A stretch of DNA of 9,103 bases from assembly GCA_022565015.1 (NCBI GenBank), contig JADFKI010000145.1, forward strand, positions 1 to 9,103. Direction: 5' to 3'. Below the pieces are notes generated by a model. The model was not told the origin of the DNA, did no database searches, and saw nothing but the letters and a program-made list of their open reading frames with translations. This stretch comes from Chloroflexota bacterium (GTDB taxonomy: Bacteria; Chloroflexota; Dehalococcoidia; Lucifugimonadales; JADFKI01). Of the stretch, positions 1 through 5,112 are shown in pieces (the stretch's first letter is position 1; the number at the start of each line of letters is the position of its first letter). Position numbers and translations under genes: made by a program.

Positions 1-258
1 CTCCTTGGCCAGAACGGTCGGGTTTCGAAGGGGCACGGCGAGGACGCTGGTCCCGACCTTTAGCTTCTCGGTCCGGCCGGCGATGAAGGACAGCGCCACG
101 ATGGGCTCCATGCTCAGTGTCGAAGATACGATCCGGTCGCTGAGCCACAGCGAGTCGACGTCGAGCTCCTCGCAGGCATCTACGTAGCGCCACAGGTGTT
201 TGGGGTCGGCGTCGGGAAATGGCCAGCCGCCGAACCCGATTCCAATTCTTACCGACAT
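1..258 (-). CDS. LLM-class flavin/F420-dependent oxidoreductase, N-terminal part (runs off window)
   Basis: The first 86 codons of a gene whose 3' end lies beyond the left edge. The protein opens MSVRIGIGFGGWPFPD and continues with a segment (CEELDVDSLWLSDR, about residues 33-46) and an 'AGRTEKLKVGTSVLAVPLRNP' stretch near residues 62-82. This is the typical start of the luciferase-like TIM barrel: strand 1, the 'G.dslW.sDR' helix-strand turn, then the 'T..i.lGt.v...p.R.P' strand that lines the flavin pocket. Such enzymes use reduced FMN or F420 to oxidise small organic substrates; the substrate cannot be told from this fragment. The ATG is supported by AAGGA seven bases upstream (266-270). 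Family call is firm; cofactor (FMN or F420) is undecided. Confidence 0.85.
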   Translation of the reverse strand, partial: MSVRIGIGFGGWPFPDADPKHLWRYVDACEELDVDSLWLSDRIVSSTLSMEPIVALSFIAGRTEKLKVGTSVLAVPLRNPTVLAKE

Positions 259-270
259 TTCTCCATCCTT

Positions 271-292
271 AATACAGGTTCAATACAGGTTC
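271..292. repeat. Perfect 11-bp tandem duplication in leader of LLM gene
   Basis: The 11-mer aatacaggttc occurs twice head to tail (271-281 and 282-292), immediately upstream of the ribosome-binding site of the leftward LLM gene. It lies between the gene and its candidate promoter, so it would be in the 5' leader. It could be a slippage product or a tandem protein site; nothing in the sequence decides. Confidence 0.75.
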
Positions 293-297
293 CCGTG

Positions 298-326
298 AGT
301 GTACCGCCGATGCATGGTCTGTGCAA
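298..326 (-). promoter_or_regulatory. Candidate sigma70-type promoter for LLM gene with overlapping dyad
   Basis: Read on the minus strand, TTGCAC (326-321) and TACACT (303-298) are separated by exactly 17 bases, matching three and four of six consensus positions. The -35 box lies inside a perfect dyad, gtctgtg-caa-cacagac (317-333), which could be an operator. The promoter boxes are weak, so this is a candidate only. Confidence 0.3.
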
Positions 327-333
327 CACAGAC
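317..333. promoter_or_regulatory. Perfect 7-bp inverted repeat (operator-like dyad)
   Basis: gtctgtg (317-323) and its exact reverse complement cacagac (327-333) flank a 3-base centre. There is no T-run beside it, so a terminator is unlikely. It overlaps the -35 of the candidate LLM promoter and lies about 185 bp upstream of the methyltransferase start on the other strand. A repressor or activator site is one reading; the binding protein is unknown. Confidence 0.4.
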
Positions 334-368
334 TGGAGGTTATTACTTATGTAGGCTGTGGTAGGATT

Positions 369-462
369 GGCCGCGGAGCCGACCTCTCCCCGCGTTGTTT
401 CAATTCGATGCCAGGGTTGAGGGCTCCCCTCTCCGTGAACGGAGACGGGCATGGAATTGAAG
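369..462. repeat. Interspersed repeat family A/B/C, copy A
   Basis: The segment 369-434 aligns without gaps to 1477-1542 (copy B) with 58 of 66 identical bases by eye. The shared core includes cgatgccagggttgagggc. Both copies then form a hairpin and end in a 'atgga(a)ttgaa' motif. Copy A lies in the methyltransferase upstream region, ending about 55 bp before its start codon. No coding potential is seen in it. It resembles the short palindromic intergenic repeats common in large environmental bacterial genomes. Confidence 0.8.
426..449. repeat. Hairpin inside repeat copy A
   Basis: The arms 426-435 and 440-449 pair over 10 bp with one mismatch around the tetraloop tgaa (inner stem ctccg/cggag perfect). 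There is no following T-run, so it is read as the structural part of the repeat rather than a terminator. Confidence 0.65.
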
Positions 463-505
463 GGCATTGCATTACTTAATGTCGGGGAAAGGCAGACCCT
501 GGCGC

Positions 506-511
506 GGGAGG
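506..511 (+). promoter_or_regulatory. Ribosome binding site deciding the methyltransferase start
   Basis: GGGAGG lies six bases before the ATG at 518. The frame is open further upstream to a TTG at 467, but no Shine-Dalgarno sequence precedes that codon and the extra 17 residues look non-coding. The ATG is therefore preferred. Confidence 0.75.
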
Positions 512-517
512 CGATTT

Positions 518-1363
518 ATGGCAGACGAACCACAGACCGAAGCTGACCGAGAGCAATACACTCACGGTTACGGCGCTGCTTCGCAATACATGGCGACCAG
601 GTCGGCCGGTCGTCAGGCTGCCTTTTTTCTTCCTTACATGAAGGCCGGTATGAGTCTTTTGGACTGCGGTTGCGGGCCGGGTACGATTACCCTCGGGCTT
701 GCCGAAGCGGTCGCTCCCGGCGAAGTCGTCGGCATAGACATAGGGCCTAGCGAGGTCGAGCGCGCGATAGCATTCGCATCTGAGCAAGGTGTCGCCAACG
801 CTAGATTCGAGGTCGCCAATTCGTATCAACTCCCCTTTCCCGACTCAGCGTTCGACGCTGTTTTTGCCCACACCCTCTTGGAGCATCTCACGGATCCTGA
901 TACGGCGTTGGCCGAGATGCACCGCGTCTTGAGGCCGGGCGGCGTCATAGGCGTACGTGATAGCGATTTGGGAGGATTGGTTATCAACCCTCACGACGAA
1001 ACCATCTTAGAATTTTTCAAGGTACGGGAACAGGTATGGCGATCGAACGGTGGCAACTCGAGACTGGGTAGGCAACTTGCGGCCATGCTGCGCGTTGCCG
1101 GCTTCAAGAGGGTGCAGGCAACGGCCTCATACGACATATATGGAAATTATGAAAACGCGGAGACCATACGCGAGGTGGGGAACATAGGTGAGTTCTTTGC
1201 GCGGTACGCGGAGTCGCCCCAATTCACCGAACGGGCGCAGGAGCAGGGCTACGCCGATGCCGAAACCATTGGCAGCTTCGCCAAGGCATTGAGGTCATGG
1301 GGAAATCATCCAGATTCTCTGTGGGCCTCTTCCAACTTTGAGGCTGTCGGCTGGAAGGAGTGA
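518..1363 (+). CDS. Class I SAM-dependent methyltransferase (UbiE/Methyltransf_11 type)
   Basis: A 281-residue soluble protein starting MADEPQTEADREQYTHGYG. Motif I, DCGCGPG (residues 49-55), binds SAM. The acidic residue ending strand 2 is D74 in 'VVGIDIG'. The 'LPFPDSAFDAVFAHTLLEHL' block (about 105-124) and 'RVLRPGGVIGVRD' (about 136-148) complete the Methyltransf_11 core. The C-terminal 120 residues (IREVGNIGEFFARY and following) form the usual lid region. These enzymes methylate small molecules such as quinone or lipid precursors; the substrate cannot be named. The gene stands alone: its ATG follows GGGAGG, and copies of one repeat family lie on both sides. The last codon GAG and the stop TGA (1361-1363) lie at the beginning of repeat copy C, although the protein end (EAVGWKE) looks natural for the family. 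Family certain, role unknown. Confidence 0.9.
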   Translation: MADEPQTEADREQYTHGYGAASQYMATRSAGRQAAFFLPYMKAGMSLLDCGCGPGTITLGLAEAVAPGEVVGIDIGPSEVERAIAFASEQGVANARFEVANSYQLPFPDSAFDAVFAHTLLEHLTDPDTALAEMHRVLRPGGVIGVRDSDLGGLVINPHDETILEFFKVREQVWRSNGGNSRLGRQLAAMLRVAGFKRVQATASYDIYGNYENAETIREVGNIGEFFARYAESPQFTERAQEQGYADAETIGSFAKALRSWGNHPDSLWASSNFEAVGWKE

Positions 1364-1418
1364 CCTCGCCCCACGTCGTTTCATTTTGATAAAAAGATTA
1401 AGGGCGGTGTGGAATGAA
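1358..1418. repeat. Interspersed repeat family A/B/C, reduced copy C without the hairpin
   Basis: From 1358 the sequence follows copy A base by base with substitutions (gacctcgccccacgtcgttt against gacctctccccgcgttgttt). It then runs through a diverged middle to 'agggc', and jumps to 'gtgtggaatgaatt'. The 25-bp hairpin block present in A and B is absent. The copy begins within the final codons of the methyltransferase gene and supplies its stop codon. Similarity is lower than between A and B. Confidence 0.6.
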
Positions 1419-1476
1419 TTCGATACATCCCGGACAGGTCGGGGTGAGGTTCGATACCAAATCAAACGGGGCTATC
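1419..1476. other. Non-coding spacer between repeat copies C and B
   Basis: About 58 bases between two repeat copies. They hold a short imperfect stem (cccg-gacaggt-cggg, about 1429-1444) and two 'ttcgata' words (1419-1425 partly, 1450-1456), which look like further decayed repeat material. No gene, promoter or RNA is recognised. Confidence 0.4.
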
Positions 1477-1574
1477 GGCCAAGGAGCCAACCTCTCCCCA
1501 CATCGTTTCAAGTCGATGCCAGGGTTGAGGGCGCCCCTCTCCCTCCTTAAGAGGGAAAGGGGTATGGATTGAAT
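1477..1574. repeat. Interspersed repeat family A/B/C, copy B
   Basis: The best match to copy A (58 of 66 bases over 1477-1542), including the core cgatgccagggttgagggc. A longer hairpin follows (1534-1562), then the shared 'tatggattgaa' end. It is oriented the same way as copy A and lies upstream of the SMP-30-like gene. Confidence 0.8.
1534..1562. repeat. Hairpin inside repeat copy B
   Basis: cccctctccct (1534-1544) pairs with agggaaagggg (1552-1562) with a single mismatch around a 7-base loop. The stem differs in sequence from that of copy A but keeps its position in the repeat. This suggests compensatory change or independent hairpins on a common frame. No T-run follows. Confidence 0.6.
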
Positions 1575-1600
1575 TTGTTACGCCTCCGCCCAGTCGGGGC

Positions 1601-1670
1601 GTCCGACTCCATAATCTGTATATCTTCGGACTCTCCGACTCTTACTTGGAATATCTTCGGAGTCCGATTC
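1601..1670. repeat. Palindromic repeat family R1, copy 1 (two arms in direct order)
   Basis: Two related arms follow one another: 1601-1633, starting gtccgactcc and ending cggactc, and 1634-1667, starting tccgactc and ending gagtccga. Both carry the word atatcttcgga (1620-1630 and 1651-1661). tcggactc (1626-1633) and gagtccga (1660-1667) are perfect inverted repeats. The same family recurs at 8931-9033: 1601-1633 matches 9000-9032 at 25 of 33 bases. 1648-1670 matches the reverse complement of 8931-8953 at 22 of 23. It ends about 45 bp before the SMP-30-like gene, so it would lie in that gene's leader or promoter region. Confidence 0.75.
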
Positions 1671-1703
1671 ATCGGACCGACTTTTCGGAGAGGTTCGGAT
1701 TAC

Positions 1704-1710
1704 AAAGGAG
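1704..1710 (+). promoter_or_regulatory. Strong ribosome binding site fixing the SMP-30-like start
   Basis: AAAGGAG lies five bases before ATG 1716. The open frame extends upstream to 1569, but that stretch translates repeat DNA, so this site fixes the start at 1716. Confidence 0.85.
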
Positions 1711-1715
1711 TTTTC

Positions 1716-2588
1716 ATGAACAACGACCTGGCAAACATCCTGGAATCCACCGAGGTTACGACCCTGGCGACGGGGTTCGTGTTCACGGAGGGACCGCTGT
1801 GGCACCCGGCGGGCCACCTGTTTTTCGTCGACCTGCGCCACGACCCGCCGCTAACGTACAAGATCGTTCCCGGCGACAAGCCCGAGGTAGTCCGAGAGGG
1901 CAGCGGCGGCACCAACGGCCAGACCTTCGATAGCCAGGGTCGCGTCGTCATGTGTGAGGGCGACGAGCGCCGAATCACGCGAATGGAGCCCGACGGCAGC
2001 ATCACGCCGCTGGTAGAACGCTGGGAAGGCAAGCGGCTGAATCGGCCCAACGACGTCGTTGGTAGAAGCGACGGCAGTCTCTACTTCACCGACCCACAGG
2101 GTCGAATCGAGCCGCAGGACCGCGAGATCGGCTTCCTCGGAATATTTCGCATCGCGCCCGACGGCTCCGTGTCACCCGTCATCACCGACTTCGAATACCC
2201 CAACGGCCTCGTCTTCTCTCCCGACGAGAGCCTCCTTTACGTAGCGAACACGCGAGAGGGCAAGTACATCATGGCCTACGACGTCCATGCCGACGGGGGC
2301 GTCTCCAACGGCCGCAGGTTTGCCGATATGTCGTCGAAGGAGACGGACGGCGTTCCCGACGGCATGAAGGTGGATGTCGAAGGCCGCGTGTACTGCACAG
2401 GGCCCGGCGGCTGCTGGGTCTTCGATTCGTCGGGTAAGCACCTTGGTATCATCCGGCTGCCCGAGATACCCGCCAATTGCGCCTGGGGCGGACCCGACAA
2501 CAGGACGATGTTTTTCACGGCACGCACGGGGCTATACAGCATGCGAATGACGACACCCGGGACGAAGGTGCCGGGAGCGCCGTCCTAG
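1716..2588 (+). CDS. SMP-30/gluconolactonase/LRE-family six-bladed propeller hydrolase
   Basis: A 290-residue soluble protein, no signal peptide. The family hydrolyses sugar or other lactones with a divalent metal held in the centre of a beta propeller. Residues expected at the site are all present: E25 in 'TEGPLW', N112 in 'RPNDVV', N163 in 'YPNGLVFS' and D215 in 'VPDGMKVDVEG'. By comparison with human SMP-30 these match the Glu/Asn/Asp metal ligands and the substrate-binding Asn. 'GSLYFTDP' (120-127) and repeated blade motifs ('DG.v', 'fs.de..lYva') support the fold over the full family length. The protein is therefore probably active on a lactone. The actual substrate is unknown; gluconolactone should not be assumed. 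The next gene starts 27 nt downstream on the same strand, so the two may be cotranscribed. No terminator lies between them. Confidence 0.9.
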   Translation: MNNDLANILESTEVTTLATGFVFTEGPLWHPAGHLFFVDLRHDPPLTYKIVPGDKPEVVREGSGGTNGQTFDSQGRVVMCEGDERRITRMEPDGSITPLVERWEGKRLNRPNDVVGRSDGSLYFTDPQGRIEPQDREIGFLGIFRIAPDGSVSPVITDFEYPNGLVFSPDESLLYVANTREGKYIMAYDVHADGGVSNGRRFADMSSKETDGVPDGMKVDVEGRVYCTGPGGCWVFDSSGKHLGIIRLPEIPANCAWGGPDNRTMFFTARTGLYSMRMTTPGTKVPGAPS

Positions 2589-2615
2589 GTCAGTATCCAG
2601 ATTTGGAGTGTAACT

Positions 2616-3059
2616 ATGATCGCGTCCGGCAGACCAGAGAGAAGCGCGCAGGCCGAGCGAGAGGTGCGCCGCGATACTCCGTTGCGCAGGGCACGCAGCT
2701 GCTACGGCCACCTGGCGGGCGTGGAGGGCGTCGCACTCATGGACGGGCTGCTGGAGCTTGGCTGGATCGAGGTCCAGGGCGACGAGTTTCATGCTCCCGT
2801 GCGGCTGACATCCGACGGAGCCCAGGCAATGGCCCGCCTGGGGATCGACGTCGACGGGCTCTCAAACAAAAAGCGCAAATTCGCCTTCGCATGCCTGGAC
2901 TGGACGGAGCGCCGCTACCACCTCGGCGGAGCGTTGGGCGGGGAAGCGTTACGCATGTTGGAGAAGAACGCCTACCTTAAGCGGTTACCGGCCTCTCGCG
3001 AGGTTAAACCGCTCACGCCGGTTGGTGAGTGGCTGAGAGGCCGGCCTCCAGGCCCCTGA
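2616..3059 (+). CDS. ArsR-family regulator C-terminal region, N-terminally truncated (possible pseudogene)
   Basis: 147 residues. From about residue 22 the protein follows the C-terminal half of a large ArsR-type regulator family. Its landmarks are 'RRARSCYGHLAG' (25-36), 'GVALMDGLLELGWIE', 'RLTSDGAQAMARLGID', and 'FACLDWTERRYHLGGALGG' (about 91-109), ending in 'VKPLTPVGEWL'. Full-length members, as I recall them, are about 220-240 residues with a winged-helix DNA-binding domain first; that domain is absent here. I find no HTH in another frame upstream, where the SMP-30-like gene lies. The ATG at 2616 has GGAG eight bases upstream, so the fragment could still be translated as an effector or dimer domain without DNA binding. 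The reading frame is intact. Its 3' end overlaps the convergent ABC gene by 47 bp. Family call good; function doubtful. Confidence 0.6.
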   Translation: MIASGRPERSAQAEREVRRDTPLRRARSCYGHLAGVEGVALMDGLLELGWIEVQGDEFHAPVRLTSDGAQAMARLGIDVDGLSNKKRKFAFACLDWTERRYHLGGALGGEALRMLEKNAYLKRLPASREVKPLTPVGEWLRGRPPGP

Positions 3060-4800
3060 CCTCAACGTTGCCCCACGCATTGACGATCTCGCCGCGGTCC
3101 AGCTCAAGGCGGGCGTCGCAGGCCTCCAGCGTGCTAAGCCTGTGGGCGATCATGATGGTTGTGCGGCCCGACATCAGCCGCTCCATGGAGTCCATGATCA
3201 CCGACTCCGTCCCGATATCAACGGAGCTCGTGGGCTCGTCCAGTATCAGCACCGGCGCGTCCTTCAAGAACGCCCGCGCCAGGGCTATGCGTTGGCGCTC
3301 CCCGCCGGACAGCTTCATGCCGCGCTCGCCTACGGCCGTGTCGTAGCCCATTGCCAGCCCTTCGATAAAGTCGTGGGCGTTTGCCGCCCTTGCCGCCGCA
3401 ACGATCTCGTCGACGCCCGCATTCGGCCTCGCGTATGCGATGTTGTCGCTTATGCTGGCGGAGAACAGTACCGGCTCCTGAAGAACGATGGCGAACTGGT
3501 TTCGCAGGTCGGTGAGCCTGTATTCGTGCAGGTCCGCACCGTCGAGAAGTATCGCGCCGTCGTCGGGGTCGTAGAAGCGCGTGACCAGGCTGGCGATCGT
3601 AGTCTTGCCCGCGCCCGTGACGCCTGCGATGCCCAGCCGTGTGCCGGGCTCGATGCGAAACGACATCCTGCTCAGCACCGGCATGCTCTGGTCGTAGGCA
3701 AAGGACACGTCGCGAAACTCGACCTCTCCGCTCGCTCGTTTGAGACGCCGGGGGTTGGGACCATCGACGATGTCCGGGACCTCGTCGAGTATCTCGAAGA
3801 CCCTCTCTGCGCTGACTATCGAGGTCTGCAGCGTCGCGGCCTGCCGGCTGATGTTTCGCAGCGGACTGTAGAGCTGCGCCAGGTACGCGATGACCATGAG
3901 CAGCTCGCCAAGCGTGAGCACGCCTGCCTGCACGTTGCGAAAACCGATGAACAGCACGACGGCCGTCCCGACCGCGGTTGTCAGGTTGATGAACAGCCCG
4001 AACGCGCCCTCGGCGAATGACAGCTTGATCCGCTCACGCACCCCAAGCTCCGACCGCTCCACGAACTTTTCCTGCTCGGCTTCTTCCCTGCCGAAGGCCT
4101 TGACGACGCGGAACGATGTCAACACCTCCTGAACGACCTGGAGGGCCGAGCTCTGTAGCCTGCGCGCCTCGCGGTACCTTCCGCGCATGCGTCTGTTATA
4201 GGTCCACGCCAGTATAAATAGGATAGGCGAAACTACCAGCGCTACCACCGCAAGCTGCCAGTCAATGCGGGTGATGACGTAAATGGTGGCCACCAACGTC
4301 ACGGCCGAAGTTACCAGGGTGATGATGCTGCTGACCATTATCTCCCTGATGGAGGGGGTGTCGTGCTGAACGCGATAGATGGACTCGGCCGTGCCCTTGG
4401 TGTCGTGAAACATGAGCGACAGACGCTGCAGATGGCGGAACATGCGGGCGCGAAAGTCCCGGGTCATTCCCTCGCCCGCCGTGGCGCGCAGGATGTCCGA
4501 GGCGAGGTTCTGAAGCTGATTTAACAGGACGATCAACACCTGAAGCCCTGCGGCCAGCAAGAGTATCCGCACGCCGGAGCTCGTCATCCAGCCGGGCACT
4601 ACGGCGTCCAGGAATCCGGGTATCGGCTCCGAGCCCACGACGCTGTCCACGGCGATCTTCAGGGGCAGAGGACTCAGCAGAAGCAGCGGCGTCGCCACCA
4701 GCCCAAGTGCGAAGATGCCGGCAATATGCCGCCAGTAGGGGCGCGCCTGCAACGCAAGCCTTCTGAATATCTCTATGTCCGAGTATGTCTTTTCCGTCAT
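3013..4800 (-). CDS. ABC exporter half-transporter (fused membrane and ATPase domains, MsbA/BmrA-like)
   Basis: 595 residues counted from ATG 4800; a TTG codon directly before it could also serve. The N-terminal transmembrane domain has about six hydrophobic segments (near 26-48, 76-99, 155-178, 183-200, 264-288, 294-312). The coupling-helix region 'TSFRVVKAFGREEAEQEKF' (229-247) is typical. The ATPase domain is complete: A-loop Tyr369, Walker A GVTGAGKT (393-400), Q-loop Q441, signature LSGGERQR (497-504), Walker B VLILDEP (517-523) and H-loop His553. All catalytic residues are intact, so a homodimer should hydrolyse ATP. The protein probably exports a lipid, drug or other hydrophobic compound; the cargo is unknown and no partner half-transporter is next to it, which favours a homodimer. 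Its last codons overlap the convergent truncated regulator. The upstream Shine-Dalgarno is weak (AAGAAG). Confidence 0.93.
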   Translation of the reverse strand: MTEKTYSDIEIFRRLALQARPYWRHIAGIFALGLVATPLLLLSPLPLKIAVDSVVGSEPIPGFLDAVVPGWMTSSGVRILLLAAGLQVLIVLLNQLQNLASDILRATAGEGMTRDFRARMFRHLQRLSLMFHDTKGTAESIYRVQHDTPSIREIMVSSIITLVTSAVTLVATIYVITRIDWQLAVVALVVSPILFILAWTYNRRMRGRYREARRLQSSALQVVQEVLTSFRVVKAFGREEAEQEKFVERSELGVRERIKLSFAEGAFGLFINLTTAVGTAVVLFIGFRNVQAGVLTLGELLMVIAYLAQLYSPLRNISRQAATLQTSIVSAERVFEILDEVPDIVDGPNPRRLKRASGEVEFRDVSFAYDQSMPVLSRMSFRIEPGTRLGIAGVTGAGKTTIASLVTRFYDPDDGAILLDGADLHEYRLTDLRNQFAIVLQEPVLFSASISDNIAYARPNAGVDEIVAAARAANAHDFIEGLAMGYDTAVGERGMKLSGGERQRIALARAFLKDAPVLILDEPTSSVDIGTESVIMDSMERLMSGRTTIMIAHRLSTLEACDARLELDRGEIVNAWGNVEVRGLEAGLSATHQPA

Positions 4801-4875
4801 CAATTCGCTTCTTGACTCAGGTGGCCCGATGGAAAGGGACTACGTTCGTATTGTCTGACTCCAAAAGTAGGCCGT

Positions 4876-4991
4876 ACGTTGTGAGCCTTCCTTAAATAAA
4901 TTACCCGTTCGTGGTAAGCCTGACTTTAATAGTACGTTCGTGGTGAGCTCGACCTTAATCATACGTTCGTGGTGAGCCTGTCGAACCACCG
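4876..4991. repeat. Four-unit 29-bp tandem repeat of the 'gttcgtggtgagcc' family
   Basis: Units start at 4876, 4905, 4934 and 4963, each 29 bp. Each opens with a variant of acgttcgtggtgagcc (the first lacks four bases, the second reads ccgttcgtggtaagcc) and the first three continue into AT-rich tails. The last unit carries the full form, running on into 'tgtcgaaccac'. The same motif, inverted and interrupted, occurs at 8910-8981. The heads are conserved and the tails vary, so the array looks like decayed tandem copies rather than a CRISPR. Confidence 0.75.
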
Positions 4992-5047
4992 CAGACAGCC
5001 CGATCTTTCGACTATCCAACGACGAACGAGGCCTGTTCGCTTCCCTA

Positions 5048-5053
5048 ATTATA
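5048..5053 (-). promoter_or_regulatory. Candidate -10 box (TATAAT) for the ABC gene
   Basis: The minus strand reads a perfect TATAAT at 5053-5048, about 250 nt upstream of the ABC start codon. No good -35 lies at normal spacing (the best, TTGGCC, is about 21 bases away). If used, the transcript leader would contain the whole 29-bp tandem array. Confidence 0.25.
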
Positions 5054-5112
5054 GTGCACGAAGGGGAATGGTGAGGCCAATGCCGGTGCAGCCCGAAGGT
5101 CGAATCGAATAC

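Larger units (their letters stand above)
4801..5112. other. Gene-free interval upstream of ABC gene, downstream of FAD oxidase gene
   Basis: 312 bases without a supportable gene. They hold the 29-bp tandem repeat array (4876-4991), a further isolated 'acgttcgt' word at 4842-4849, and a perfect minus-strand TATAAT at 5053-5048. No intrinsic terminator for the leftward FAD oxidase gene is seen, so read-through into the ABC gene is possible. Confidence 0.6.

Noticed and set aside
457..485. TTGAAG and TTACTTAAT as a promoter for the methyltransferase
   Set aside because: The spacing between the boxes is far too short (about 9-14 bases) and no alternative pairing is convincing.
467..517. Upstream TTG start of the methyltransferase
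   Set aside because: It has no Shine-Dalgarno sequence, and the added residues are not family-like. ATG 518 follows GGGAGG at ideal spacing.
3037..3048. Perfect 12-bp palindrome gaggccggcctc in the overlap of the convergent genes
   Set aside because: A loopless palindrome with no T-run is not a terminator, and in GC-rich coding DNA it can occur by chance.
3142..4020. Long plus-strand open frame of 292 codons
   Set aside because: It is antisense to the ABC transporter gene, whose motifs are complete on the minus strand. The plus-strand translation is low-complexity and matches nothing I know.
4876..4991. Possible CRISPR array (regular 29-bp period)
   Set aside because: The conserved part is only about 16 bp and drifts between units, the variable part is 13 bp or less, and no cas gene is near. 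It is a decayed tandem repeat of an interspersed family.
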